DNA of 64,000 nucleotides from Spongilla lacustris (Eukaryota; Porifera; Demospongiae; Spongillida; Spongillidae): the NCBI GenBank assembly GCA_949361645.1, contig OX442425.1, forward strand, positions 751,832-815,831, read 5' to 3'. Made by a program: the position numbers and the translations under genes. Shown here one piece after another: positions 1-15,290 of this stretch; position 1 is the stretch's first letter; the number at the start of each line of letters is the position of its first letter. The notes under the pieces were generated by a model. It saw nothing but the letters and a program-made list of their open reading frames with translations. It was not told where the DNA came from and made no database searches.

Positions 1-219
1 GCAAGGTAAATATGTAACCAGTAGCAAAGGATAAATTGAATGGTACCGTGGGAGGGACCTTAACTCCGCTCGTATGTGGCGAAACGCAAGGGTCTCCCGC
101 TCGTGTTTGGCCAAACGCAAGGAGGACCCCCCCCCCCCCCCCCCCCGGCTCGTATAATTTTGGCCCGCATAAACCGCGCTGCCGTAACCCCCCTTTATGA
201 AATCCTGCGTACGCCCGTG

Positions 220-280
220 CTTCTTGTGCTTAAATTTAAACGCCCTAAATTTTAGGGCGTTTAAATTTCAGCACAAGAAG
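220..280. repeat. Near-perfect 61-bp hairpin in the 5' flank
   Basis: The left arm starts cttcttgtgct and the right arm ends agcacaagaag; they pair over about 30 bp with one or two mismatches around the centre gccctaaattttagggc. It looks like a tiny fold-back or MITE remnant. The rest of 1-752 holds a poly-C run at about 127-146 and no gene that I can see; the part next to 753 is presumably the NT5C2 promoter. Confidence 0.7.
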
Positions 281-752
281 GTAAATTCCCGGTGGGACTG
301 TGACTTCAATCAGCGTTGTCACGTTAGCTTTCTCTCTATTTAGTACGTACATTGCTTAGTTACGGATGCAAGTTCATTCTTTTCCAGAAGTAGCGTCTCC
401 AGAATAGAAAGTTTTTGCATATCCTTGATTTTAGTTTAGCTCCGCCTTAGACAAATAGCTAAAAACGTCGCACCATACCTTGTCGCACCTACTTTGTAGT
501 TCCGGAACAACGTGACGTCACTTCAAGTATAGAACGCGCTCATATCAAATTTTGACAATAAATACATGTATTATACAGAAACAAAGGTTAATATTCTAAT
601 CTCGCGAAGCTGCGTAGGTTGTGCCCTGGTATCTTATCTACGTACAACAGTTTAACTTGCGACAAGCTTCAAAGGAACTGTACTTGTTTTAATTGTCGTT
701 GAACGAATACTAGTACGTACGCGGCCACGCCAAGCAGTGAGCGAGTTATAGA

Positions 753-4764
<4,012 letters not shown>

Positions 4765-5082
4765 ATCAATCATACAAATCTTCCTTAATTTTTAAAACAT
4801 GGAGCAGGTTTATGAAACAAATTTTTACATTGGTTTTTAAAACATCCAGGAGCTATTGCAATGATTAGGGGTCACAGTACTAGGCTAGCTAAGCATGCTG
4901 CACACCCTCCCATTACTCTCCTTTAGGTAGCCAGTCTCCCTTCCCTTTGGTAGCACATTACCATTAACTTAGAAGTGCCAACGTACAATACATTTGCAAG
5001 GTCCACTACGCATTGGTCACGACAGAGAAGAGATGGGTGCCGTGCTTGAAGAGTCACTGCAGCCTGCTGGGGTTGAAGAAAA

Positions 5083-7545
5083 CTAGCTCAAAACATGAGA
5101 GAGGTGCCTGGAATAGAGCAGACCTGGAGTCTCCTTGTCAACTGGTGGGGCAGAAAGTGATGGTGGCATAGCGGGTGCATGCTTCCTCCTGAACTTTGCA
5201 AGCGTCTTGTCCAATCTTCGGAGAAAGGTGCTAACCTCGTCCCTGTTCATTCCAATGGCAGCAGCCGCAGTGAAGTATGCATGTGGATACTTGTCAGAGT
5301 GAGAACCCCAGTTGTGAAAGGTGTGAGGTCCGATTGTAACTTGTTTGCCCGGGACAACAACCCTGTACACAGAAATGAAGTGAATGAAGTGGGAGGGTAA
5401 CGAGAGGGTAGAGGAAGATAGCAGAGGTTCCCAGACCTTGTTCCTGATATAGACTTCACAAAAAGCATTGAGCCAAATTCTGTCCAATTGGCTTCGATGG
5501 GCGAAAGAGTAACACCTATTAGAATTTACATATAGGGCTAATGTTCACCTAACAAAAAAAAGACAGGGTTCAACTGCCAAATACAGCATACCAATTGATA
5601 TGGTGTTAGTGGGTGTGTCCAGCAGACGCTCTCCATACTTCTCTGCCACCTCACGTAGTCCCTTCATTAAGCACTCAAAGGTTTCCTGTGGAACGAGCAG
5701 CTCCTTCAACAAAGCAGCCCCCACTTTTAGTACAGCAGCCCCCCCTTTTAGTACAGCAGCCCCTCCTTTCATTAAAGCCTTTATTAAAGTAGCCCCTCCC
5801 CTCCCTTTATTAAAGCAGCCCTCCCTTTATTAAAACAGCCCCTCCCTTTATTAAAACAGCCCCTCCCTTTATTAAAACAGCCCCCTTTATTAAAACAGCC
5901 CCCTTTATTAAAGCAGTCCCCCTCCCTTTATTAACGCAGCCCCCTCCCCTCCATTTATTAACATAGCCCCCTCCCCTCCATTTATTAATGCAGCCCCCTC
6001 CCCTCCCTTTATTAAAGCAGCCCCTCCCCTCCCTTTATTAAAGCAGCCCCTCCCCTCCTTTTATTAACGTAGCCCCTCCCCTCCCTTTATTAATGCAGCC
6101 TCCTCCCCTCCCTTTATTAACACAGCCCCCCTCCCCTCCCTTTATTAAAGCAGCCCCCCTCCCCTCCCTTTATTAACACAGCCCCCCCCCCCTCCCTTTA
6201 TTAAAGCAGCCCCCCCCTCCCTTTATTAACACAGCCTCCCTCCCCTCCCTTTATTAAAGCAGCCCCCCCCCCTCCCTTTATTTAAATCCTCACCTTCCTA
6301 TCAGCACACAATTTGCCATATCCCTCACTTCCCAACGATAACAGCGTGATGAAGACGTCCATGACAGGGGAGATAGAGGCACGCCCTGTTCAGATTATAA
6401 TCAATTTAAATGACAAGCCCTACCCATCACAGCCTGAGGTCTGGGCCCCCTACCCATCACAACCTAAGTGAGGTTTGGGTCCCCTCCCTCCCTCTATACA
6501 AGTGGTCTTTTGATATGGGTACAGCCACAAATTCACTCATGTGGTAAGCATCTCTCACCAGGGTAGGTCTGGGCCACTGCCTGGATGAATGGTTCATTGC
6601 TACTAGCAACAATGGACCCTCCCACGGGTACCATCAGGTTTTTGTCTGTGCTCTGTATAAAGGCATCCACACGACCAGTTCTGTGGGCCTGCAATGGTGG
6701 GAAAGGAGTGGGAGAGGGAGGAGGGGCAGAGGGAGAGGAGAGAGAGGAGAGGGAGGAAGGAGAGAGAGGAGAGGGAGGAGGGAGGGAGAGGAGAGGGAGG
6801 AGGGAGAGAGAGGAGAGGGAGGAGGGAGAGAGAGGAGAGGGAGGAGGGAGAGAGAGGAGAGGGAGGAGGGAGAGAGAGGAGAGGGAGGAGGGAGAGAGAG
6901 GAGAGGGAGGAGGGAGAGAGAGGAGAGGGAGGAGGGAGAGAGAGGAGAGGGAGGAGGGAGAGAGAGGAGAGGGAGGAGGGAGAGAGAGGAGAGGGAGGAG
7001 GGAGAGAGAGGAGAGGGAGGAGGGAGAGAGAGGAGAGGGAGGAGGGAGAGAGAGGAGAGGGAGGAGGGAGAGAGAGGAGAGGGAGGAGGGAGAGAGAGGA
7101 GAGGGAGGAGGGAGAGAGAGGAGAGGGAGGAGGGAGAGGAGAGGGAAATGGGAGAGGAGAGGGAGAGGGAAATGGGAGAGGAGAGGGAGGAGGGAGAGGG
7201 AGGAGGGGGAGAGGAGAGGGAGGAGGGAGAGGAGAGGGAGGAGGGGGAGAGGAGAGGGAGGAGGGGGAGAGGAGGGAGGAGGGGGAGAGGAGGGAGGAGG
7301 GGAGAGGAGGGGGAGGAGGGGGAAGGAGGGGGAGAGGAGAGGCAGAAGATGAATGACAAGGAAAGACAGGTTAAGCAAACATTGGCTATGTACCTCTTGT
7401 ATTGAATGCATGCACTTAGAAGATTGTATTCCATAGGCATTGTTGATGATATGAGGGACATCAGATGTCTTACAAACTTGTGCAACCTCCGTCACCCTGC
7501 CATGTTAATGGGATTGTTCACAAACATGTACATCCAATACACGTG

Positions 7546-7624
<79 letters not shown>

Positions 7625-8739
7625 AAGTGGCACATTGTTGCCATACCGATCCAAACCTCTGGGTGCAAAGCAGCTGGTGGTGGTGAGCACACAGGCGACG
7701 TTCTCAGGACCAAGCCTATGTAGCTGCTCGTCTATCGCGTGCACGTCAGTCCTCAGCTCATCTCCTTCAAGTACGTTCTCCACTACCACTGGTTCAAATC
7801 CTGGTGATACACAATCCAATAGGGGCGTTGTGTCAATATGGAACATTGCCTGTGATATTGCACTAAGCTTGTGATATGTCGCTAAGCCTGTGTGATATGT
7901 CACTAAGCCTGTGTGATATGTCACTAAGCCTGTGTGATATGTCACTAAGCCTGTGTGATATGATCACTTATTGTAACTTTCAAAGACCAGCAAAAACAAG
8001 GTATTGAAATGTACGGGAATTTGAAAACTTTTGAATACTGTGATGTACTGGCATTTGAACGACTTGAATCTCAACACAACAAACCTGACCAGGCTCAATA
8101 GTTGAGCCCTTTGTACTGCTATAGCTTGTGGAGCTACAACTTTAATGGGCGGTGTCCCCTATGCCTACGTTAAATAAACAGAGGGGTTCTCAGTACTCTT
8201 TTCCTAAGGTCCCACCAACCCCTTCCCCCCCCCCCCCCCCCCCCCCCCCCCCACAGTATCACCACGCCCACCTGCTGACACGATGCACTTGAAGCAGGAC
8301 TTCTGGTCCACCCTGGGCCACACCACATATCGGGCCTGAGGTCTCTGCTGTCTGATAGCCAGGAGGGTCAGGAGCATGGCCATCCCCGTGGCAACAGGCA
8401 GCAAAATGCAACTGCGTGCAGCAGAGACACCTGCAAAGATATATATACCAGCGCATTTATAGTCACACACCATGTGGTTGGACTGGGTACCAGTCAGCAC
8501 ACCTGTGGATTGGATTAGTCCCAGGACCATCTTGGTAGTAACCTTGGCAACGATGGACGAGCCTGCCGCCTTAGGCTGGACTTCTGTGATGTCCCCAGAC
8601 CTCCCAATGCCGTGGACGAATCTGCACCCGCTCCCGGCCACGTGCCAGACCCGTTCATCGATCCCTCCGCTTACCTATAGTGTCGTTGCGCCACTAATTC
8701 AGAGGCTACTCGCCCCTCGCGTTCCCCAGCACCAACGTT
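5083..8739 (-). CDS. SEPSECS: O-phosphoseryl-tRNA(Sec) selenium transferase, 5' end missing
   Basis: PLP enzyme that turns phosphoseryl-tRNA(Sec) into selenocysteinyl-tRNA, the last step of animal selenocysteine synthesis. Exons in transcript order: 8739-8675 (cut by the gap), 8621-8491, 8430-8272, 7800-7647, 7496-7394, 6688-6559, 6385-6294, 5703-5592, 5515-5437, 5362-5083 (stop). They join in phase to 434 aa; roughly the first 70 residues of the ~500-aa family length lie in the gap. Diagnostic blocks are [54 protein letters not shown] and [12 protein letters not shown], whose lysine is the PLP-binding residue. Two introns carry large tandem repeats. The presence of this gene implies the organism makes selenoproteins. 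Confidence 0.95.
5705..6285 (+). repeat. 24-28 bp minisatellite in SEPSECS intron
   Basis: Roughly two dozen imperfect copies of a unit like cagcccctcccctcccttta + ttaa. It fills the intron between exons 6385-6294 and 5703-5592. It reads purine-rich on the coding strand, unlike the other large tracts in this window. Confidence 0.9.
6705..7350 (+). repeat. Long polypurine tract (GGGAGGAGGGAGAGAGAGGAGA)n
   Basis: About 620 bp of nearly pure G/A on the + strand, with a regular ~22-bp unit through 6780-7140 that breaks down toward 7340. It is intronic in SEPSECS and, on the coding strand, forms a giant polypyrimidine tract ending about 25 bp before the acceptor of exon 6688-6559. Such mirror-like purine tracts can form triplex DNA. 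Long open frames here are artefacts of the repeat. Confidence 0.95.
7549..7623 (+). repeat. (TG)n microsatellite
   Basis: About 36 TG units in the SEPSECS intron just downstream, in transcript direction, of the donor at 7646. A poly-C run at 8226-8252 lies in another SEPSECS intron. Confidence 0.95.
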
Positions 8740-8939
8740 NNNNNNNNNNNNNNNNNNNNNNNNNNNNNNNNNNNNNNNNNNNNNNNNNNNNNNNNNNNNN
8801 NNNNNNNNNNNNNNNNNNNNNNNNNNNNNNNNNNNNNNNNNNNNNNNNNNNNNNNNNNNNNNNNNNNNNNNNNNNNNNNNNNNNNNNNNNNNNNNNNNNN
8901 NNNNNNNNNNNNNNNNNNNNNNNNNNNNNNNNNNNNNNN
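8740..8939. other. 200-N assembly gap
   Basis: Exactly 200 N. SEPSECS enters it from the left on the minus strand and sortilin leaves it on the right on the plus strand, so the 5' ends of two divergent genes are missing. The real gap must be larger than 200 bp because the entire VPS10 beta-propeller (several hundred residues) is absent. Confidence 0.98.
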
Positions 8940-9875
8940 ACAAGTGGTTGGATCGTGTGGACTGTCAACCTTGCATCTGTGTTTCCGCGTTTATGTGCAG
9001 ATAGTGATTATTACATATGGAACCCATGGGATGAGGTGGGTGTGGCCTATGCCATTTGTTCTGTTTGGAACAGTCTCCTTATAGCGTACAGGGCAGGCTT
9101 GCTCGCTTGGTTACCAAGTCAACATTGAACGAAGAAACAGTAGCATCACATGTTTGAACAGTCGGACGTATGTGAGGAAATCGAGCTTCAATGTGTGTAC
9201 ATGTGTGTTGGAGGACTATGAGTGGTATGTTCTGGGTACTCGTCCATTGCACTCAAAATGACGTTTGGCTCCTTTAACCCCTTGAAGTGATTACGGTTAC
9301 ATGCATGATGATGGATTGTCCGGTACGTGTGTGCGAGACTCCTCCATCTCCCTGAGCGACCTCTGTGCTGGTGAGGCCACTTCGTACAGCAAGACCTCAG
9401 GGTTTGTATGCCTTTGTAAGCGGTTAACTAACCATTATTGTGGGCATGTTTTTTCCCTCTGCGCAGCTATCGCAAGATTGCCGGAGATGGGTGTACCAAT
9501 GGGGTGGAGTCAGATTTGGCCCCCGTGGACACGCCTTGCTGTTTCTCCATCAGGACCGGTCAGCAGCTGAGAGCTTCGGTCGGCGTGTTTACCACTTTTT
9601 TCATCATCGCCTTGGTGATTGTGTGTGGACTGGTGGTGGTGATTGTGGTGCTGGCATAGTAAGACTCCGTCCCCTTGTGTACTGCAGTGTGGCTTACAGC
9701 TGCTGTGGTCTCATTGTCCTACAGTAAGCTGAGGAAGGCTAGAAGACAGGTGTACACCATTGTGCACACCTCAGACAGTCATGAGGAGGGAACCAGAATC
9801 TCTACAGATGACAACTTGGACACTAGTTTGACGCACCCATCCATCAATGATGATGACGAACCGTTGAAACCTTGA
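8940..9875 (+). CDS. Sortilin-like VPS10 receptor, C-terminal part
   Basis: Type I sorting receptor that moves ligands between Golgi, endosome and plasma membrane. Exons: 8940-9035 (5' cut by the gap), 9097-9224, 9288-9401, 9467-9658, 9725-9875. The visible part contains the end of the VPS10 domain and its cysteine-rich 10CC region: LCADSDYYIWNPW, ACSLGYQVNIERRNSS, CTCVLEDYECDYGY and GYRKIAGDGC, which align in order with human sortilin. A membrane span (about VFTTFFIIALVIVCGLVVV) is followed by a ~55-residue tail. The tail has YTIV, a YxxPhi-type endocytic motif, and ends DDDEPLKP, which resembles but does not complete the acidic dileucine (DxxLL) sorting signal. It converges with the first iRhom gene. 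Confidence 0.9.
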
Positions 9876-10249
9876 GAACTTGGCTTTGGGTTTTCAAGCA
9901 TGAGTGGGGGGGGGGGGGGGGGACCCTCGAAAAGCTTGATATTTGACAGTGTGATTGTTGTGTGCTTGTTGTAGTAGAGTACCCATTCTTGTTGATATAG
10001 TGCGTATCATAACAATACTTTCCATGCCTGGCCAACATATGTGCTGTGCGCATTTTGTTTGTGATGTTGCATCATTTAAGATAATCAGGTCATCACATAA
10101 TTAACCTTGGGAGGGGGGTTTACCGGACTAGTACAATGTATGCAAAACATACATATAGCCAATGCACACTAATAAACATTCACAATCTATAACCATTACA
10201 ATGATACGTAAACACACAACACACATAAATGTTGTTGTCGGACGTGACA
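9876..10249. other. Convergent intergenic spacer
   Basis: Lies between the stop codons of sortilin (+) and iRhom copy A (-). It contains a poly-G run near 9907-9922 and no gene that I can see. Confidence 0.6.
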
Positions 10250-11959
10250 TTACAGTGCTGGGATGTACGTATTCAGATCAGCATAGTCGGTGGTACACAG
10301 CCCAGATGTGTAGGGGATGCAGTTGATGTAACGACAGTTGCGGCAGAAATTGCCACCAATCAGATAGAAGGTCACAAAGCCAGCGATGAAGAGGAGGAAC
10401 AGGAGGGGCAGACATACCAACACCACCACTCTCTTGCGGCAGGCGTCCCACCTCCCAAAGGTGATGTATGGTACAAAGATGACAGCTGAAATGACCCCAA
10501 ACAGAAGTCCACCTGCAGAGGGAAGGGGACCAGACGTACACATTACACACATGTCGTTCCTCACAATAGTTCCTAACCAAGGTGAGCCCAGTTGTCCAGT
10601 AGAGGTAAGGTACCCAGGAAGAGAAGTACCACCACAAAGAACGTCAGCTTTATCAGCTCAAGCCACGCCCGGTCCCTTATCTGCCAGAATTGGAACAGTT
10701 CCACATAGAGCACACCAAGCATCCCACAGATGGCTGGAGTGCTACCACCATTCACTTCATAGGGAGAAAGTACTCCACCAACCTGTGCAATGCACACATG
10801 AGGTATTTGATGGACATGACACAGCACAGATGGTACTCACGATGTTTCCTCCTACTCCACTGATGATGTAGATAAGCCCAATCCTCAACCATCCTATGGT
10901 CCTCTCTATCTTTATCCCAATGTACAGTTGGATGGGCAGCACTAGGACCAGGTGGATCACCCCAACGTGGACAAACAAGGACATGAACCACCTCCAGAAC
11001 TGGTTGGCGGTCGGTTGGTAAGGAAGTCCAGTTTGACTGCCGATGTAAGCACCATTGAAACCACACACATCCTTCAGACAGTTCACTTGCTCGCAATTAT
11101 CTGCCGTTTCGTGGAAGTATCCTTTGCGTGCTGCACATTCATCTTTGGTGGTGACATTGCAGTCCCCAATGACTGAATCGCAGCAGGGATGGAAGTAGTT
11201 TGGAAGGAGCACAAGAGTGTTGGTGTAGTTTTGCACAACAGTGTTGTTTGCACAGGAAGAATTTATACTTGCCGAACCTAGGTTTGTACCACCACACTGC
11301 ATCTTCAGTGTTGCCCCAATGTTGTTCCCATTGCCACAGCATACAAGGGTATCGTCTACGTATATTCTAAAATTCCTGGCCACAATTCCATAGTTGTCAG
11401 TTCGCATACATGGGGAGAACTTGGCCCCCGCTCTGATGAGGTCCACTGGTCTAGGGCCTATCCACAGGTTAGAGGCATAGTAGTATGTAACACTGGCTTT
11501 GGGTGTGGTGGTGAAAGAGGTTGCGGTACTGTTAGTGCTACAGGTACTGTTAGTGGTGGTGTTACCATTAGTGGTGGTGTTACCATTAGTGGTGGTGTTA
11601 CCATTAGTGGTGGTGTTACCATTAGTGGTGGTGTTACCATTAGTGGTGGTGTTACAGGAATTAGTCAGTTGGACATATGGATACTTCAGAGTTGGAAACA
11701 TGCCCACATTCCCCACAGGATGTACATTGATAGGGGCTAGAGGTCTGTTGATCACCATGATGGTGATCAGACCACCAATTTGGGCCAGACTGATGAGGAC
11801 AATGCACACAGGCCAGAAGGTTGGCAGGGAGGCCACTTCTCGACGAACTAGTGTGCTTTGGCGTTGTAGCTTGTTGGGCTTCTTGGGCCTGGCCCGGGAC
11901 TGATCAAGACGACCTCTGCGTGCACCTGCCGTGAGGTCCCCAGACTGAGTCAGATTAGA

Positions 11960-11999
<40 letters not shown>

Positions 12000-14900
12000 C
12001 ATAGCAAGCTCTTTACAAGCTCTAATGCCCTTCCCCTACCTACACCACCCCCGAAGACCACACCTACCTGCACCACCCCCAAAGACCACACCTACCTGCA
12101 CCACCCCCAAAGAACTCCAGTGCATCATAGTGCAGTCTCCTGCTGCGAAGTCTGTTCTCTGCCTGTGGAGAGCACATGATACACCATGTGAACCTTGCCA
12201 TGACCATGTGACAATCACATGCATCTCCCTCCGCCCCCAATGATAATCACATCACAAACCCATACCGGGTGTCCATGAAAGAATGCAATGCTTTTAATTG
12301 AATATAATTCCTTAAAATAGAATTATCTATATAAATGAATTTATTTAAAAGTACAGACCGCATTATTAAAATTTGATTGCCTTTAACCTTAATTCCCCAG
12401 GTCCAAGTCCTATGCATAGGACCAATATTTGAAAATTCATCATAAATAGAAATGCAGTTTTTTTGGCATCCACTTCTCTACTGCTGTTCGATGTGTCTAT
12501 TATGCTAAATTTTACCAATTGTCAGTCTATTTTTTAAATCACACCCTTTGTTATACGATGCAGAATTGGTTTTGCCATTTTTACCAAAAACGCACTGTAC
12601 ATTTCAAGTTTTGTCCATTCACTTGGCTATTCCCGCAACATGCGTCTGACAAATAGTTTATAAGCTTCTGGAGCTAGCAATTTCCAAATCTACAATGTAC
12701 TTTTTTTATATGCTTAGTGCAAAAGACCTGTCTTACTACCCCCTTCTTTTAACATGTTGCTCTGATCTTCCCAACATTACTTTTTGGTACTTTAAGTTGC
12801 TTTGCGATTTACCGCAAATACATCTTTTAGCAATGCAGTATTGATTGTATTTGACAATCTTTGAAGAATTGCAAGAAAGTAAAAATATTTTCTGAATTAA
12901 TAACCATTTCTACAATACAATGAGATTTTTGTTTGTTCTTTGATCATATGAGTTTGCTAAAAATTAATTTTAACTTGTAGGACGATAATCCTACGCGTAG
13001 GACGACAGGGGATTAAAGGTTAAGGGCACTGCTAAGCAGAGTTACTCTAGGTTGATGTTTGTAGTAAAATGACATTATTTGGTTAGTATAGTTGTTATTA
13101 GCATACTAAATAATAGATTGCCTTTAATAATCGAAAACACAAAATCACGCAACTTTTAATTAATTGTGAGATTTATTAAGTAAATGTAAGTTAGAAACAA
13201 CAAATCAAACTACAAGACCACTGCGATTTTAACTTAACCTCTGACAATATTTAAATCTAATTGGATTATTAGTATTTGCCTAACAGCAGTAATGTATATT
13301 TATGAAAATCAAGTGCTTAAGTTATACTGAGTTATACTGAGTTTAAAAGCATTGCATTGATTTGTGGACACCCAGTGTATGACAATCACATAACTAATAG
13401 AGGCCCCACCCCCCCACCCCAAATGTCACCCCAACGGCGTCTATGGAAATTCTGCATTTTAGCATCTGAAAAAGCATTTTTTTAAGCATGGTGAATGAGT
13501 TCTGCAGGAACCTATGAAATGAACACCATTATAGTCCTGGAGGTTCCTCCAATGTGACTCCACCACCAGCTGGCTCAAAAAAATAACACTTGTACTTGTA
13601 CACATTTACTTTCAATGTATCTCTATGAATATTTAAACACTGCATACTGAGTCACAATTGGGTAAGATCATACCCTTATAAAATTCCTGTAATAGGCATA
13701 GGCCTCTTCTTTGTTGCTGATGAAGTCATCTTGAGTGGGGTGTGTCACAGCTGTAAGCATGGTGTTAGGGGGCGTGGCCATGTATGTGGGTGGGTTACCT
13801 GGATACTGTTGTGGAGGTCCAGCACTAAGTGGGAGGAGATGTGTAAATGTTTTTAACTCCACTCATCTCCCTCTCACCATCACTTCCACTTACGGACACC
13901 TTCCCCAGCCCTCCTCCCCAGTCCATCAAAACTCACCCCAGCTGTGTGACGGTGTTATAGTCAGGTGGTGGACGTGTGACTAACACATCATCATCGTCAT
14001 CATCGTCACCGTCCAATTGGGTGGGGTCAAAGGAATGGCCTCCTGTCACCACGCCATAACTTGGCGGTGGTTTATTGTGTCCATGATCTCGCAGAGTGAG
14101 GCTGCGCAGAAGTCCACCTTCCTGTGTGTGTATGTGTATGTGTGTGCGTGCGTATGTATGTGTGTGTATGTGCGTGTGTGTGTGCATGTGTGTGCGTGTA
14201 TGTATGTGTGTATGTGCGTGTGTGTGTGCATGTGTGTGCGTGTATGTATGTGTGTATGTGCGTGTGTGTGTGCATGTGTGTGCGTGTATGTATGTGTGTG
14301 TATGTGCGTGTGTGTGCATGTGTGTGCGTGTATGTATGTGTGTGTATGTGCGTGTGTGTGTGCATGTGTGTGCATGTATGTATGTGTGTATGTGCGTGTG
14401 TGTGTGCATGTATGTATGTGTGTGTATGTGCATGTGTGTGTGCATGTGTGTGCGTGTATGTATGTGCATGTGTGTATGTGTGTGTGTGTGTTTGTGTATG
14501 TGTATGTGTGTTTGTGTATGTGTGTGTTTGTATGTGTGTGTGTATGTTTGTGTATGTGTATGTGTGTGTTTGTGTATGTGTGTGCGTTTGTGTATGTGTG
14601 TGCACGTGTGTGTGTGTTAACAAGTTATTAATGAAGAGAGGATTAAAACGTGGCACTATGATGATGGCTTCTGTTAAATTGACACATTTTATCTAACCCC
14701 TTGTGCACACACAACACACACACACATGATTGCAATATGTGCTCCTACACAAGTGTGTGCTGCCTATTAGGCATTATTATGGAATGGTGTGCTGTAATTA
14801 GAATACCTCTGTTCTTTTCTGTATGACGTTTTCCCACCCTGGAGTATCCTCCGTACCGTGCTGTGACTCATAAGTCATTCCCATGAAGCTTCCCACTGCT

Positions 14901-15290
14901 CTACCCATGGCCACACCTCCTCGTCTAATGCTACTCTCTAAAATGTGAAGATGAAGAGAGGAGGGAGAGGAGAGAGGTGTGGAGAGGTGGGGTGGAGCAG
15001 TGGGGTGGAGAGGTGGGGTGGAGAGGTGGGGTGGAGAGGAGAGCGGTGTGGAGAGGTGGGGTGGAGAGGAGAGAGGATGAGGGAAGTGCAGAGGAGAGGG
15101 GAAAAAAGGCAAGGAACACCAAACTGAGGTAAGTTAGGTGACTTAGATATCAATACATCGCGAGCGTGAATATATGGCTAGCTGGGGTTCGCCTACCAAG
15201 AGCTGCTCCGCGGCTGCGACCAGCGGGCCTCCCTTCAGGAGGTATCCGTTGGTATGAACCACTGTAATCGAAACCTTCCTCGTGACTCAT
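10250..15290 (-). CDS. iRhom-like inactive rhomboid, copy A (complete)
   Basis: Multi-pass membrane pseudoprotease of the RHBDF/iRhom type, which in other animals controls ADAM17 and EGF-ligand trafficking in the ER and Golgi. Exons in transcript order: 15290-15197 (ATG), 14937-14807, 14121-13937, 13824-13674, 12162-12096, 11961-10841, 10782-10578, 10512-10250; 738 aa in phase. The cytoplasmic N-terminus has an Asp run and PPSY (94-97) and PPDY (127-130) motifs. TM1 is at about 257-280, followed by a Cys-rich lumenal loop with many N-x-T sequons, then FWRWFMSLFVHVG, VELFQFWQ, DNWAHLGG and FVPYITFG of the rhomboid core. The tail NCRYINCIPYTSGLC matches the iRhom C-terminal signature. At the catalytic serine position (residue 598, ungapped alignment to GASG/GPAG) the residue is Thr; the His in DNWAH is kept. 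Confidence 0.88.
11549..11660 (-). repeat. In-frame 18-bp repeat encoding NTTTNG
   Basis: Six tandem units of an 18-bp sequence (gttaccattagtggtggt on +) inside iRhom copy A. They encode NTTTNG x5 plus NTTTNS in the lumenal loop. Copy B has only the single NTTTNS unit at the same place. Every unit adds N-x-T sequons. Confidence 0.95.
12036..12112 (-). repeat. 28-bp repeat carrying splice donors
   Basis: On the minus strand three near-identical units read ggtggtgcag followed by gtaggtgtggtcttt. Each ends in a usable GT donor, so the iRhom A exon 12162-12096 is followed by tandemly duplicated 5' splice sites. I placed the exon end at the first one (12096) because it keeps the frame. Use of the second donor would add 28 bp and shift the frame. 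Confidence 0.7.
12265..13377. mobile_element. Tc1/mariner-like element (non-autonomous, 1.1 kb)
   Basis: Starts ccgggtgtccatgaaagaat and ends, in inverse, with ggacacccagtg preceded by attgcattgatttg, giving roughly 25-30-bp imperfect inverted repeats. It is flanked on both sides by TA (12263-12264 and 13378-13379), the Tc1/mariner target duplication. The interior is A/T-rich with no transposase ORF. It sits in an iRhom A intron and is absent from the matching intron of copy B. Confidence 0.75.
14122..14625 (+). repeat. Compound TG/TATG microsatellite
   Basis: About 500 bp of (TG)n, TATG and TGCG/TGCA units. It is intronic in iRhom A. On the coding strand it is a CA repeat whose last units make the acceptor cacacag of exon 14121-13937. 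Confidence 0.95.
14941..15105 (+). repeat. GA-rich tract (gtggagaggtgggg)n
   Basis: Purine-rich on +, so polypyrimidine on the coding strand of iRhom A, and directly upstream of the acceptor of exon 14937-14807. Confidence 0.85.

Noticed and set aside
6585..7405. Long open frames (up to ~320 codons) on both strands over the G/A tract
   Set aside because: They are a by-product of a 22-bp purine repeat without stops and lie in a SEPSECS intron flanked by exons of the right phase.
7786..7803. tRNA B-box-like ggttcaaatcc
   Set aside because: It lies within a SEPSECS coding exon (antisense of GFEPVV) and no cloverleaf can be drawn around it.
8472..9128. 218-codon frame crossing the N gap
   Set aside because: It joins antisense SEPSECS sequence to sortilin through unknown bases; only its right end is a real sortilin exon.
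14017..14696. Several 100-200-codon Cys/Val or His/Thr frames
   Set aside because: Translations of a TG/CA microsatellite in an iRhom intron.
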